Source: CAYPHA01 sp964410215 (GTDB taxonomy: Bacteria; Calditrichota; Calditrichia; Calditrichales; CAYPHA01). Taken from it: DNA of 64,000 nucleotides. Location: positions 39,909 through 103,908 of the forward strand of contig CAYPHA010000006.1 in the NCBI GenBank assembly GCA_964410215.1. Direction: 5' to 3'. Each line of letters begins with the position of its first letter. The stretch's first letter is position 1. Made by a program: the position numbers and the translations under genes. Below the pieces are notes generated by a model. The model searched no databases. It was not told the DNA's origin and saw nothing but the letters and a program-made list of their open reading frames with translations. Below are positions 1 through 8,912 of this stretch, in pieces.

Positions 1-1003
1 GGTCCAGATGGCCAGCCCGGCCGTCATTTCGGTGAATGTGACAGGCATACAGGAATATATTCAGAGAAGCCCGTTTTCATCCGATCCTTTTCTGCGGGAT
101 TTTTTCCCGGAGTTATTCCGTGATCGTAAAATTCAGCGCAAAGTCGAGTCGGTTGGCTCCGGATTCCTGATATCGGAAGATGGTTACGTCCTCACAAATG
201 AACATGTCGTGGAACATGCCAGCGAGATTGTCATCTCGATGAGTGACGGGAGCGAACATAAGGCAGAGCTCATCGGCAGTGACCACATCTCTGATATTGC
301 CCTTTTGAAAATCGGAGGAAAGCGGTTTCCTTACATACGATTCGGAAATTCGAAAGAGCTCCTGATCGGAGAGTGGACGATCGCGCTCGGAAATCCATTT
401 GGCCTGTTCATCAAACGTGAACCCACCGTTACCGTCGGCGTGATAAGCGCTGTAAACCGGGATTTTGGCCTGGTTGAAGGCAGAGTCTATCAGGATATGA
501 TACAGACGGATGCATCGATTAATACCGGCAACAGCGGCGGACCGCTCTGTAACGCGGATGGTGAGGTGATCGGAATGAACACGTTTATTTTTACAGGTGA
601 ACGTTACAGTAAAGGTTCCGTCGGAATCGGTTTTGCCGTTCCCATTAACCGTATTAACAGCATCGTACAGGAACTGAAACGTAACCAGCAGGTTGACCGG
701 GATTTCTGGCTGGGTATGTATTATGCCAATCTGAATCGCTTTGTAGCCCGGGAACTGGGATACGATTCAACGAACGGCGTCTATGTTGCCCGGATATACC
801 GGGGCAGCCCTGCCGAAAAGGCCGGGATCATGCTGGGTGATATCATCATCGAAATAAATGGAATTACAACAAAAAATACTTCCGACGTTGAAAACGCCGT
901 CTTCTCATCATATCCCAAAGTGGGAGATGTAATCAGGCTGAAGGTTTGGCGCGATGATCAGTTCCGGAACCTGGAATTAACGTTGGAAAAAAGCCGGAGA
1001 TAA
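1..1003 (+). CDS. HtrA/DegQ-type serine protease with PDZ domain (5' end outside window)
   Basis: Trypsin-like periplasmic protease of the HtrA family, which degrades or refolds damaged envelope proteins. Counting from the ATG at position 8, the triad is His66 (TNEHVV), Asp96 (SDIALLKI) and Ser176 in GNSGGPL. One PDZ domain fills about residues 237-331; only one is seen. The reading frame is open to the left edge, and the first visible residues (ASPAVISVNV) resemble the beginning of a mature HtrA, so the true start and signal peptide probably lie upstream and the ATG at 8 is unlikely to be the initiator. The stop is 4 bases before the purB start, which suggests cotranscription. Family assignment is firm; which HtrA subtype is unknown. 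Confidence 0.93.
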   Translation, partial: VQMASPAVISVNVTGIQEYIQRSPFSSDPFLRDFFPELFRDRKIQRKVESVGSGFLISEDGYVLTNEHVVEHASEIVISMSDGSEHKAELIGSDHISDIALLKIGGKRFPYIRFGNSKELLIGEWTIALGNPFGLFIKREPTVTVGVISAVNRDFGLVEGRVYQDMIQTDASINTGNSGGPLCNADGEVIGMNTFIFTGERYSKGSVGIGFAVPINRINSIVQELKRNQQVDRDFWLGMYYANLNRFVARELGYDSTNGVYVARIYRGSPAEKAGIMLGDIIIEINGITTKNTSDVENAVFSSYPKVGDVIRLKVWRDDQFRNLELTLEKSRR

Positions 1004-1007
1004 TACT

Positions 1008-2300
1008 GTGATTGACCGTTATTCCTTACCGGAAATGACAGAAATCTGGTCGGATGAGACCCGCTTCCGCATCTGGCTGGATATTGAAATTGCCGCCTGT
1101 GAAGCGAACAATGAGCGCGGACTGGTACCGGATGATGCCATAAAAGATATTCGTGAAAAAGCGGATTTCCGGGTAGAACGGATACTGGAGATCGAAGAGG
1201 AAGTCAAACACGATGTTATCGCCTTCCTGACCAATGTGGCCGAATACGTCGGGCCGGCTTCCCGGTATATTCATTACGGAATGACCTCATCCGATATTCT
1301 GGATACGGCGCTTGCCGTTCAGATGGTAAAGGCCGGCAGGCTCATCGCCGGCGAGTTGGACCAGCTGATCACTATCATTGGCAAACGGGCCCGGGAACAT
1401 AAGAATACGATTATGATAGGCCGTACACACGGTGTCCATGCGGAACCGATCACATTCGGACTGAAACTCGCTGTCTGGTATGCAGAATTGAAACGGCAGT
1501 CCGCACGTCTGAATGATGCCATTGAAACAGTGCGCGTCGGACAGATATCAGGCGCCGTCGGCACTTACGATTATCTTGATCCCGGCGTGGAGGCGTATGT
1601 CTGCAGCAAACTGGGACTCGAACCGGCGCCTGTTTCCACGCAGGTTCTGCAGCGGGACCGCCATGCACATTTCCTCAGCGTTCTGGCGCTGACAGGCGGA
1701 ACACTGGAAAAAATGGCCGTGGAGATCCGTCATCTGCAGCGTACGGAAGTGCTGGAAGCGGAGGAATCGTTCTCCAAGGGGCAGAAAGGGTCCTCTGCAA
1801 TGCCCCATAAGAAAAATCCGATTATATGCGAGCGCATATCAGGGATGGCCCGCCTGCTGCGCGGGAACATGCTGGCCGGTCATGAAAATATGGCCCTCTG
1901 GCATGAGCGGGATATTTCCCATTCATCGGTGGAACGTGTTATTCTTCCCGACTCTACACAGATTTTGTATTATATGCTGAAAAAATCATGCGGCCTGGTG
2001 AAAAACCTGAAGGTTTCACCCGAAAATATGATGCATAACCTGAATCGAACCAATGGACTGTTTAACTCTCAGGTTATTTTGCTTGCCCTGACCCGGAAAG
2101 GTGTGAGCCGTGAAGATGCCTACCGGCTGGTTCAGAAAAATGCCATGCATGTATGGGAGCAGAACCAGGATTTTGCGGAAGTTTTGAAACAGGATGCGGA
2201 ACTCGCACAGTACCTGAGCCGGACAGAGATTGAACAATTGTGTTCTCTCGATAGTAAACTTAAAAACGTCGATTATATATTTGAGAAAGTTGGTCTATAA
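1008..2300 (+). CDS. purB: Adenylosuccinate lyase
   Basis: Cleaves SAICAR to AICAR and adenylosuccinate to AMP in purine synthesis. The 430-aa protein has the fumarase/aspartase-superfamily signature GSSAMPHKKNP at about residues 261-271. Residues His68 (KHDV), His141 (RTHGVH) and Lys268 fall at the numbers used for Bacillus subtilis PurB catalytic residues, so the enzyme looks intact. The start is GTG, 4 bases after the htrA stop. It is followed 15 bases later by purC, so two consecutive purine steps are co-encoded. Confidence 0.96.
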   Translation: MIDRYSLPEMTEIWSDETRFRIWLDIEIAACEANNERGLVPDDAIKDIREKADFRVERILEIEEEVKHDVIAFLTNVAEYVGPASRYIHYGMTSSDILDTALAVQMVKAGRLIAGELDQLITIIGKRAREHKNTIMIGRTHGVHAEPITFGLKLAVWYAELKRQSARLNDAIETVRVGQISGAVGTYDYLDPGVEAYVCSKLGLEPAPVSTQVLQRDRHAHFLSVLALTGGTLEKMAVEIRHLQRTEVLEAEESFSKGQKGSSAMPHKKNPIICERISGMARLLRGNMLAGHENMALWHERDISHSSVERVILPDSTQILYYMLKKSCGLVKNLKVSPENMMHNLNRTNGLFNSQVILLALTRKGVSREDAYRLVQKNAMHVWEQNQDFAEVLKQDAELAQYLSRTEIEQLCSLDSKLKNVDYIFEKVGL

Positions 2301-2315
2301 ACGGGAGGTTTTGGT

Positions 2316-3026
2316 TTGGCGGAAAAAAAGTTGCTGTACGAAGGTGAACTGAAACGCGTATTTACGACAGATAAGGAGGATCAGGTATTACAGGAGTTCA
2401 GGGATGATGCCGTTGCCCCGGCAGGTAGTAAAAAAGGCAAAGTTAAGAACAGGGGGATGATGAATAATGCCATTTCCGCCGCTCTCTTTGAATACCTGGA
2501 AGGTTTTAATATTCCCACGCATTTTGTTGAAAAAGTGGGAGACCGGGAAATGCTGGTACGTAAGATGGATCCCATTCCTGTTGAGGTTGTCGTAAGAAAT
2601 GTTGCCGCCGGTCCGTTTTGTGAACGTTATGATCTTGAAGAAGGAAAAGAATTGAAGTATCCCATGGTTGATTATTTTCTGAAGGATGCATCGCTTCATG
2701 ATCCGCTCATCTCCGAGTCCTATGCCTACGCACTGGAGTATGCCACGCCGGAAGAAATACGTCATGTTTCCCGTCTGGCATTCAAGATAAATGCCGTATT
2801 GAAAGACTATTTTGAGAGACGGCATATATGTCTGGTTGATTTCAAACTGGAATTTGGACGGATGCAGAATCAGGTCTTCCTGGCTGAAGAAATTCTTCCG
2901 GAAAGCGCTTCCTTATGGGATACGCAAAACGGCATGGAAAAGGTCAACAAAGAACGGTTTCGTACCGACATTAATCGTCCGGAAGAAACGTATAAAGAAC
3001 TTTATAACAGAATCCTTGGTGGGTGA
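2316..3026 (+). CDS. purC: SAICAR synthetase (phosphoribosylaminoimidazole-succinocarboxamide synthase)
   Basis: ATP-dependent ligase joining CAIR and aspartate to give SAICAR, the substrate of the upstream PurB. The 236-aa length is normal for the single-domain bacterial enzyme, and the typical N-terminus (LLYEGELKRVF), the basic VEVVVRNVAAGP segment and the CLVDFKLEFG segment are present. The start is TTG at 2316, preceded by GGGAGG at 2303-2308, which supports it over later codons. It ends 3 bases before psd, in the same operon. Confidence 0.95.
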   Translation: MAEKKLLYEGELKRVFTTDKEDQVLQEFRDDAVAPAGSKKGKVKNRGMMNNAISAALFEYLEGFNIPTHFVEKVGDREMLVRKMDPIPVEVVVRNVAAGPFCERYDLEEGKELKYPMVDYFLKDASLHDPLISESYAYALEYATPEEIRHVSRLAFKINAVLKDYFERRHICLVDFKLEFGRMQNQVFLAEEILPESASLWDTQNGMEKVNKERFRTDINRPEETYKELYNRILGG

Positions 3027-3029
3027 GAA

Positions 3030-3677
3030 ATGATTACCAGAGATGGATATGCAATTATTATGGTTACGGGCATTATTTTGCTGGCGCTGATTGTTTCGGC
3101 TGTTTTTTCCGGAACCTTTTGGCTGTGGGTGACGGCCGGGCTGGCTGGCATCATTTTCCTGTTTCATTTTTTCTTTTTCAGGGATCCGGAAAGGGATATA
3201 CCTGCGGGCGAACGGCTTATTCTTTCCCCCGCGGATGGTAAAGTCGTTGCTGTCGAGCAGGTGGAAGAAAATGCGTACCTGAAAGATAAATCCTGGAAGG
3301 TCAGCATCTTCTTATCCGTATTCAACGTGCATGTCAACCGTATGCCGGTTACTGGTGTCCTGGAATCGCTCAGCTATAAAAAAGGGCAATTTCTGGCGGC
3401 CTTTAATCACAGGGCATCGGAATTGAATGAACAATCGATCCTCGGTGTACGTTCGGAATTCGGTCTGGTCCTTTTTAAACAGATTGCCGGTGTGATTGCA
3501 CGGCGTATCGTATATCATTGTAAAGAAGGTGATCGTGTTACGGCAGGTCAACGGTTCGGAATGATCCGCTACGGATCAAGGGTGGACGTGTTTTTTTCAT
3601 TGTCCGGGAGTGTAAAGGTTACTGTCGGCGATAGGGTTAAAGGCGGGATTTCTGTGTTGGGAGAGTTTAAGGCGTGA
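3030..3677 (+). CDS. psd: Phosphatidylserine decarboxylase, short form
   Basis: Makes phosphatidylethanolamine from phosphatidylserine at the inner membrane. The protein is 215 aa, the short type. Two N-terminal hydrophobic segments lie at about residues 8-27 and 29-50, followed by SPADGKV (66-72) and a conserved His-containing FNVHVNR segment. The self-cleavage site that generates the pyruvoyl group is Gly182-Ser183 (YGSRVDVFF). The stop overlaps the GTG start of pssA, so the two consecutive steps of PE synthesis are translationally coupled. Confidence 0.94.
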   Translation: MITRDGYAIIMVTGIILLALIVSAVFSGTFWLWVTAGLAGIIFLFHFFFFRDPERDIPAGERLILSPADGKVVAVEQVEENAYLKDKSWKVSIFLSVFNVHVNRMPVTGVLESLSYKKGQFLAAFNHRASELNEQSILGVRSEFGLVLFKQIAGVIARRIVYHCKEGDRVTAGQRFGMIRYGSRVDVFFSLSGSVKVTVGDRVKGGISVLGEFKA

Positions 3678-4420
3678 TTAAAGTTTCCCGTTCGATTGTC
3701 CCTAACTTTTTTACGGTCGGAAACATGTTCTGCGGTTTCATGTCCGTAATCATGGCGACTATCAATGGTGATCTGGTGATGGCTTCATGGATGATATTCT
3801 TTGCAGCCTTTCTGGATGCCATGGATGGTAAGATAGCCCGTTTTACGAAATCCGCCTCCGAATTCGGTATCGAATACGATTCTCTTGCTGATGTGATATC
3901 CTTCGGCCTGGCCCCGGCTGTTCTCGTTTATTCCTTTTACTTCGCAGAATGGCGTCAGGTCGGGATCTTTATCAGCTTTTTCCCTTTGCTGTTCGGCAGT
4001 GTGCGGCTGGCCCGGTTTAATGTACAGACGACGGTTTCCGAGAAATCACATTTTGTCGGTCTCCCTTCACCGATGGCGGCAGTAGCGATCGCAGGATTTA
4101 TTTTATTTACGGATGAAGTATTTGCCGGCAAAGTATTCCCGAAACTGCTTCTGGTGCTGATGCTGGTTGTCTGCGTGCTGATGGTAAGTACGGTTCGTTA
4201 TGAAATAATACCCCGACTCACCTTCCGGGGAGCGTGGGCCACCCGTATGTCATCACTGGGTCTGATTACGGCCATCATCAGTGTAATTATTTATCCGAAA
4301 ATACTGTTTTTTCCCTATACGGTATTATATATTCTAAGTGGTCTTGTGATCACCTTGATTCGCAGAGGAATGGACCTGGGGGATGGCATGCAGGAAGTCG
4401 CCGGTGATGAACCGGAATAA
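3674..4420 (+). CDS. pssA: CDP-diacylglycerol--serine O-phosphatidyltransferase
   Basis: Transfers phosphatidyl from CDP-diacylglycerol to serine, producing the substrate of Psd. The 248-aa polytopic membrane protein carries the complete CDP-alcohol phosphatidyltransferase motif DG(x)2AR(x)8G(x)3D(x)3D between Asp51 and Asp73. It starts at GTG 3674 inside the psd stop codon (4-base overlap), a coupling that also supports this start. At least six hydrophobic segments are visible. Confidence 0.94.
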   Translation: MIKVSRSIVPNFFTVGNMFCGFMSVIMATINGDLVMASWMIFFAAFLDAMDGKIARFTKSASEFGIEYDSLADVISFGLAPAVLVYSFYFAEWRQVGIFISFFPLLFGSVRLARFNVQTTVSEKSHFVGLPSPMAAVAIAGFILFTDEVFAGKVFPKLLLVLMLVVCVLMVSTVRYEIIPRLTFRGAWATRMSSLGLITAIISVIIYPKILFFPYTVLYILSGLVITLIRRGMDLGDGMQEVAGDEPE

Positions 4421-4438
4421 AACAGGGGAGGATTCTGA

Positions 4439-4702
4439 ATGAGAAAAAAAAGCCCGGTTTTTATCATACTTGTTATCGTTATCGGTGCATTAATCGGTTC
4501 CGCTCTGGGAGAAATAATTGCTTATGTCATTCCGGGCGGGGTTGTAAAGGATTTTTTTCTTAAATCCGTGTCTGCATCGTTCGGGCCGGGTACAATAAAT
4601 ATCATTATTTTAACATTTACCTTGGGATTTTCATTAAAATTGAATATTATAGGCGTGTTTGGCATCTTTATCGCAGCATATATACTGCGTTGGATCGATT
4701 AA
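4439..4702 (+). CDS. DUF4321 small membrane protein
   Basis: An 87-aa protein of two hydrophobic segments (about residues 7-30 and 55-85) separated by a short polar region with an FGPGTIN motif. This matches the DUF4321 family of small uncharacterised membrane proteins, which I recall near phospholipid and Tat genes in other bacteria. The start is ATG 4439 with GGGGAGG just upstream (4424-4430). No function is known. It sits 18 bases after pssA and 19 bases before tatA. Confidence 0.8.
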   Translation: MRKKSPVFIILVIVIGALIGSALGEIIAYVIPGGVVKDFFLKSVSASFGPGTINIIILTFTLGFSLKLNIIGVFGIFIAAYILRWID

Positions 4703-4721
4703 CCGTTTTGAGGGAACATAT

Positions 4722-4994
4722 ATGTTTGGCATAGGAACAACAGAATTACTGGTCATTTTATTCATCATCCTGCTTGTATTCGGATCAAAAAAATTACCCG
4801 AACTGGCTCAGGGACTGGGTAAAGGTATCCGTGAATTCAAGAAAGCTTCGAATGAAATACAGGATGAACTTGACCTGAATAAGCCTATTTCTTCCCGATC
4901 AACCGCAACTGAAACAACTACGGAAGAGGTTGAGCCGGAAGATACTTCGGATAACGAAGAAAAGCAGGAAAAAAAGGAAAAGAGCGAAAACTAA
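4722..4994 (+). CDS. tatA: Sec-independent protein translocase subunit TatA/E
   Basis: Pore-forming component of the twin-arginine translocase. A short N-terminal membrane helix (GTTELLVILFIILLVFG) is followed by the diagnostic GSKKLPELAQGLGKGIREFK amphipathic helix and a charged, disordered tail, 90 aa in all. I chose ATG 4722 because it places the helix at the N-terminus and has GAGGG at 4710-4714; an in-frame upstream ATG at 4659 would add residues inside the preceding gene. No tatC lies nearby. Confidence 0.93.
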   Translation: MFGIGTTELLVILFIILLVFGSKKLPELAQGLGKGIREFKKASNEIQDELDLNKPISSRSTATETTTEEVEPEDTSDNEEKQEKKEKSEN

Positions 4995-5010
4995 AACATG
5001 AAAGGGGTTT

Positions 5011-5799
5011 TTGATTCATCCCCGTTTCATATCGTATTCTTTGACGGCCGGCTTACTTCTTTTTCTATTTCCGGATAGTCGGGCCCGGGCTCAGCATTTC
5101 CATTTGATGCAGCAAGCCGGAACGGATTCGGCTATAAATATCACGCATCATCACAGCCTGCCCCTGCAACCCATGCCGTTGGACGCGCAACTCTTTTCAA
5201 AAGCGTTTCGGGATGTTGAAATGACTGTATCATTCAAACCGAAACGCTCAACAGAGCATTTTTACAATCCCCGTAATGTCATGCCCGTGAATCCACTCTT
5301 GCTGGACTACCGGGGCAGCTCCTACTATACTCCTGAAATAGTCCAGGATCGTCTTACCTTTTTTATGAACCGTCCGCGGGCCGATAGTTTTGTTTCGGTT
5401 CCGGTGGTGGCCATTCTTGCCGCAAATATCGCTCTAAAGTACGTTGATATTGAAATGAAATTTCAATTAACGGCAGAGGATTATCTGCTGGAACAACCCT
5501 TCTTTGAACTCCTGAAAGCACTCTGGCTCAAATCGCCCCGGACAGTGAGTGAATTGTACCGGTTAAAAGGGCAGAGAAACGGATACACATACCATATCCT
5601 GCAGTCGGAAATGGAAACACTGGTCCATAAACGGCTGGTGAAACGAAGGGAGATGGAAGCGGGTGAAACACGCTACTTTCCTGCACAGAGCCCTGAAGAG
5701 GTGATACAGCTTCTTAACGATGCCTTAATGAATGGCAGTCTTCACTCAACTGAACGCACTGCCTACGCGCATCTCCTTTCCGAATTAAAACAGTTATAA
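5011..5799 (+). CDS. Predicted membrane-bound protein with C-terminal BlaI/MecI-like winged helix
   Basis: Not a recognised family as a whole. The 262-aa product starts at TTG 5011 (AAAGGGG at 5001-5007). An N-terminal hydrophobic segment (residues 8-20) ends in an ARAQ-like cleavage site. A polar region follows, then a second hydrophobic stretch at 127-143 (SVPVVAILAANIALKYV). Residues 164-260 have the pattern of BlaI/MecI/CopY winged-helix repressors: LLKALWLKSPRTVSELY, a recognition-helix-like YHILQSEMETLVHKRLVKRR and a Tyr/Phe-Pro wing. If the N-terminus is an uncleaved anchor, two membrane passes would place the winged helix in the cytoplasm. That topology is inference. It is the last gene of the purB-tatA run. 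Confidence 0.6.
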   Translation: MIHPRFISYSLTAGLLLFLFPDSRARAQHFHLMQQAGTDSAINITHHHSLPLQPMPLDAQLFSKAFRDVEMTVSFKPKRSTEHFYNPRNVMPVNPLLLDYRGSSYYTPEIVQDRLTFFMNRPRADSFVSVPVVAILAANIALKYVDIEMKFQLTAEDYLLEQPFFELLKALWLKSPRTVSELYRLKGQRNGYTYHILQSEMETLVHKRLVKRREMEAGETRYFPAQSPEEVIQLLNDALMNGSLHSTERTAYAHLLSELKQL

Positions 5800-5945
5800 T
5801 ACTGTACGAACTTTAATCACATTTCCTGAAATAGTATCAGACCCTCTGCATAGTATACAATTCTGGCCCATTTTTTGTGGAAATGACCGGGATACAGCAT
5901 CCTACAGATAAAGACGCATGTACAACATATAAATCTGGAGGATGT

Positions 5946-7196
5946 ATGACTCGTTTTAATCTTACCGCGCTAATGTTAATCGTATTCTTCGGGGCTGTGT
6001 CTGTTGGAAATACACAGACCGTTATCGCCGGATGGGATTTTGAAGACCAGAATCTGGTGGCCGATTCCGGGACAGATGGAAGCGGAAACAGCCCGGATAA
6101 TACGAGCCAGGAGATAACTGGTAACGACGGAGGAACGATTACTTTTCCCGGAGGAAATGCCCCCAGCGTGGGTGAATCCTTCAGCACCAATAACTGGGAA
6201 ATGGGTGAATTTGTAACGGTTTCTGTTAACACGGTGAATTATAATAATCTTTCCCTCGAATTAGACACGCGCAGTTCCAGTTCAGGACCCGGAGATTTTA
6301 AAATATTCTACGGCATCGAAGGCGTATTGGGAAATTTTGTTGAAATTCCGGACGGAGAATTCCAGTCACCAACCAGTTTCAGCGAAAATCCCATGTTTAC
6401 CTTCAATCTGCCGGAAGAATGCAGCGGTGAGGCGGAACTGTTACTGAAGATAGCATGCACCTCCAATGTCAATGCGGGCGGTGAAGAAGGCATCGGTTCG
6501 ACAGGAACGTTTCGAATTGATAATCTGAGGATCGTGTCAACGCTGGATAATCCGCTTCCGGTTGACCTTCTGGGATTCAAAGCTATTCCCGGTGACGGGG
6601 AGGTGACCCTGGTCTGGACGACAGCTTCTGAAATAAATAACAGGGGGTTTTTTGTACTGAGGTCCAAAAAAAAGTATGGAATTTATGAAATTATTGACTC
6701 ATATAGTATGAACACCTCTTTAAGGGGGCGGGGCAGTGCCTCCGAGAAGACGATTTACCGTTACACAGACCGGAGATTGCAGAACGGAATGGAATACTGG
6801 TACAAGATTGCAGATGTTGATATGAACGGAAAGGAAACCATGCACGGTCCGGTATTTGCGGTTCCTGTGAGGCCGGAAGCTGAAGCAGATGCTGTTAATG
6901 TGCCGGTTGACTTCAAGCTCTGGCCGGCCTGTCCAAATCCCTTTAATCCTGAAACCCTGTTACGCTTGGATGTGCCGGATACAGGAAAGAATCCCCTGTT
7001 TATGGATATTCGCATTTATTCCGCCGCCGGCCAGCAGGTAAGAAGCCTGTTCAACGGGAACCTTATACCGGGAACCCATTCCTTTTCCTGGAACGGCCGG
7101 GACGACCGGGGACGGCTGGTACCAGGTGGAACCTACTTTTTTAATGCCCGATCTGATCAGTTTCAAGAAACCGGTAAAATGACCCTTGTAAAGTAG
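5946..7196 (+). CDS. Secreted protein with C-terminal (type IX-like) sorting domain
   Basis: A 416-aa secreted protein of unknown function. It starts at ATG 5946 with TGGAGG at 5935-5940 and has a signal peptide (LTALMLIVFFGAVSVGNTQT). Residues ~25-200 form a beta-rich domain beginning AGWDFEDQNL, a pattern seen in surface proteins of the FCB group. A fibronectin-III-like region (VTLVWTTASEINNRGFFVLR) follows, and the end is a C-terminal sorting domain with CPNPFNPET, WNGRDDRGR and GGTYFFNA. Such domains direct export through the type IX pathway in related phyla. It appears monocistronic. Confidence 0.78.
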   Translation: MTRFNLTALMLIVFFGAVSVGNTQTVIAGWDFEDQNLVADSGTDGSGNSPDNTSQEITGNDGGTITFPGGNAPSVGESFSTNNWEMGEFVTVSVNTVNYNNLSLELDTRSSSSGPGDFKIFYGIEGVLGNFVEIPDGEFQSPTSFSENPMFTFNLPEECSGEAELLLKIACTSNVNAGGEEGIGSTGTFRIDNLRIVSTLDNPLPVDLLGFKAIPGDGEVTLVWTTASEINNRGFFVLRSKKKYGIYEIIDSYSMNTSLRGRGSASEKTIYRYTDRRLQNGMEYWYKIADVDMNGKETMHGPVFAVPVRPEAEADAVNVPVDFKLWPACPNPFNPETLLRLDVPDTGKNPLFMDIRIYSAAGQQVRSLFNGNLIPGTHSFSWNGRDDRGRLVPGGTYFFNARSDQFQETGKMTLVK

Positions 7197-7408
7197 AAAT
7201 GAACCATATAACGAAATAATAAAAAATTCATATAAAATTGATACGCATCAACACTTTAGGTTTGTATTATGTTGTATAATATAAGAGATAGGTGAGTCCG
7301 GCTAAGGGATATGGATACTTATATAGAAGGGAATCCGAAAATTCCCTAAAGTATTTAATATCCGGCCGATACTGTTTATAACCCTGAATAATATCCTTTA
7401 ATACGAAT
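7197..7408. other. Intergenic region with a small inverted repeat
   Basis: AT-rich spacer between two plus-strand genes. The only structure I see is AGGGAAT (7328-7334), six bases, then ATTCCCT (7341-7347). No T-run follows, so a terminator is not established. No open frame or clear promoter was found. Confidence 0.4.
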
Positions 7409-8110
7409 ATGAATACATTAAAACAAAAAATACAGAAATGGCCGCGTTTCGTTGAATTTATTATCGTGCTGTCGGTTGCATTCGGTTATTTTATACTGCG
7501 CTCGATGAGTTGGGTGCTCGAACTCATGGATACGGACATTACGGTTATATTTTCGGATATTGATCTCTATAACCTCATTCTGATTGAAATAACCGCACTG
7601 GGGATTATTGCTATCTTTCTCTACCTGCGCGGCTGGAAGCTTTCTGATTTTCATTTTGCTTTCAATCTTGATAACTCGACCTACGGATTGATCCTGTTTT
7701 CGGTCAATTATATACTCTACTACTTCCTTTATATGACAGTGGCAACACTGTTTTCCGGGATCTTTGGTGATGCTGTTACCATATCTGCTTCTCCGATTGA
7801 AAGTAGTGCCACGCTTCCGGCAATACTGGCCGTTTCCATTGTGAATCCGATTTTTGAAGAGACGATAGTAGTCGGTTACATCGTAAAGGCACTGGAAAAA
7901 TCCGCTATTCCTGCTGTGATTATCGGCGTCAGCGTTCTGGTCCGGATGTCCTATCATATTTACCAGGGGCCGATCATACTGGTCTCAATTTTACCGATGG
8001 GTATCCTGTTTGCCTATATTTACTGGCGCTGGAGGAAACTCTGGACCCTGATCCTGGCACACGCCGTTCTGGACTTTACCAGTTTTTACTTTTATTATGT
8101 AATTGCCTAA
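7409..8110 (+). CDS. CPBP-family intramembrane protein, atypical active-site motif
   Basis: A 233-aa polytopic membrane protein of the CPBP/Abi family (CAAX-protease related). Motif 1 appears as FEETIVVGYIV with Glu150-Glu151, but the arginine usual in EExxxR is replaced by valine. Motif 2 is RMSYHIYQG with His183, and the third conserved region is ILAHAVLDF with His218. The two glutamates and two histidines thought to form the catalytic site are kept, so it may still be a protease, with some doubt. The role is unknown; homologues process prenylated or bacteriocin-related peptides. It converges with the downstream minus-strand gene. Confidence 0.75.
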   Translation: MNTLKQKIQKWPRFVEFIIVLSVAFGYFILRSMSWVLELMDTDITVIFSDIDLYNLILIEITALGIIAIFLYLRGWKLSDFHFAFNLDNSTYGLILFSVNYILYYFLYMTVATLFSGIFGDAVTISASPIESSATLPAILAVSIVNPIFEETIVVGYIVKALEKSAIPAVIIGVSVLVRMSYHIYQGPIILVSILPMGILFAYIYWRWRKLWTLILAHAVLDFTSFYFYYVIA

Positions 8111-8124
8111 AAAAAGCAGGCTGC

Positions 8125-8814
8125 TCAGAGATACGCCGCAATATCCTGCAGGGAATCGATAATGAGGTCGGCCCGCGATAATTTTTCTTCATCGATATAC
8201 GGATTTCGCAAACCGATTACCTTCAGTCCGGCTGATTGAGCACTGCGAATGCCGGCAAACGAATCCTCGATGGCGATGCAACGTTCTGCCCGCAGGTTTA
8301 ATTTCTCAGCAGCCAGAAGATAGATATCGGGAGCCGGTTTTTTTTCGTCTACTTCATCTCCCCCCGTTATTGACTGGAAAACCTTTCGATAGTTTCCGTT
8401 CGTCCCGGAGTTGGCAGACAGATTGGAGAGGATAATCTCGATGTGTTCAACGATGGACGAAGAGGCGAGGGCAAGGGGTATATCTGTCCGGCTGACGATC
8501 TCATCAAAGCCTTTCGCGGGCTTCAGAGCAGTATTTTGAAGCAGCTCGACGAAATGGGTGTCACGGAGTTTGACAGCCTCCGGGATCGGTATTTCACGGC
8601 CTTTCAGAAAACGCCTGTTGATGGTCTGCAGGTTCTCTTCCACCGAATACCCGATAAAGGTTTCGATAAACCCTTCAGGATATTCAATGCCGAGCTGGCT
8701 GAGGTAGCGGTGAAAAGATTCAATGTGAAGTGGTTCGGTGTCGACAAGTACGCCGTCCATATCAAAAATAATCGCACTGAAATCAGATATGTCTTGTAGT
8801 GTTATATGATTCAT
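8125..8814 (-). CDS. HAD-superfamily hydrolase, beta-phosphoglucomutase-like
   Basis: Cytoplasmic phosphatase or phosphomutase of HAD subfamily IA. Motif I is FDMDGVLVDTEP with Asp18 and Asp20. Motif II is the serine in LALASSS, motif III the lysine in DEKKPAPD, and motif IV is IAIEDSFAGIRSAQSAG. The 229-aa length and the alpha-helical cap after motif I fit the beta-phosphoglucomutase/phosphoglycolate phosphatase branch. The substrate cannot be named from sequence. No strong ribosome binding site precedes the ATG at 8814. Confidence 0.88.
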   Translation of the reverse strand: MNHITLQDISDFSAIIFDMDGVLVDTEPLHIESFHRYLSQLGIEYPEGFIETFIGYSVEENLQTINRRFLKGREIPIPEAVKLRDTHFVELLQNTALKPAKGFDEIVSRTDIPLALASSSIVEHIEIILSNLSANSGTNGNYRKVFQSITGGDEVDEKKPAPDIYLLAAEKLNLRAERCIAIEDSFAGIRSAQSAGLKVIGLRNPYIDEEKLSRADLIIDSLQDIAAYL

Positions 8815-8863
8815 AATGGAAACATGTTTTGCGTATTAAATCCGCTGATATACGTGATCATAC

Positions 8864-8887
8864 CCCCCGGTCCGGCCGGACCGGGGG
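8864..8887. terminator. Perfect 24-bp GC-rich palindrome between minus-strand genes
   Basis: CCCCCGGTCC (8864-8873), GGCC, then GGACCGGGGG (8878-8887) forms a 10-bp stem. It lies just past the stop of the minus-strand porin-like gene (8913) and before the HAD gene. There is no T-run after it on the minus strand, so it could be a factor-dependent terminator, a processing site or a repeat. Confidence 0.5.
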
Positions 8888-8912
8888 ATAGACGTTTCAT
8901 GAACTGGTAGTT

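Noticed and set aside
7418..7957. A 179-codon minus-strand frame opposite the CPBP gene
   Set aside because: Antisense of a membrane protein gene gives polar low-information sequence; no support.
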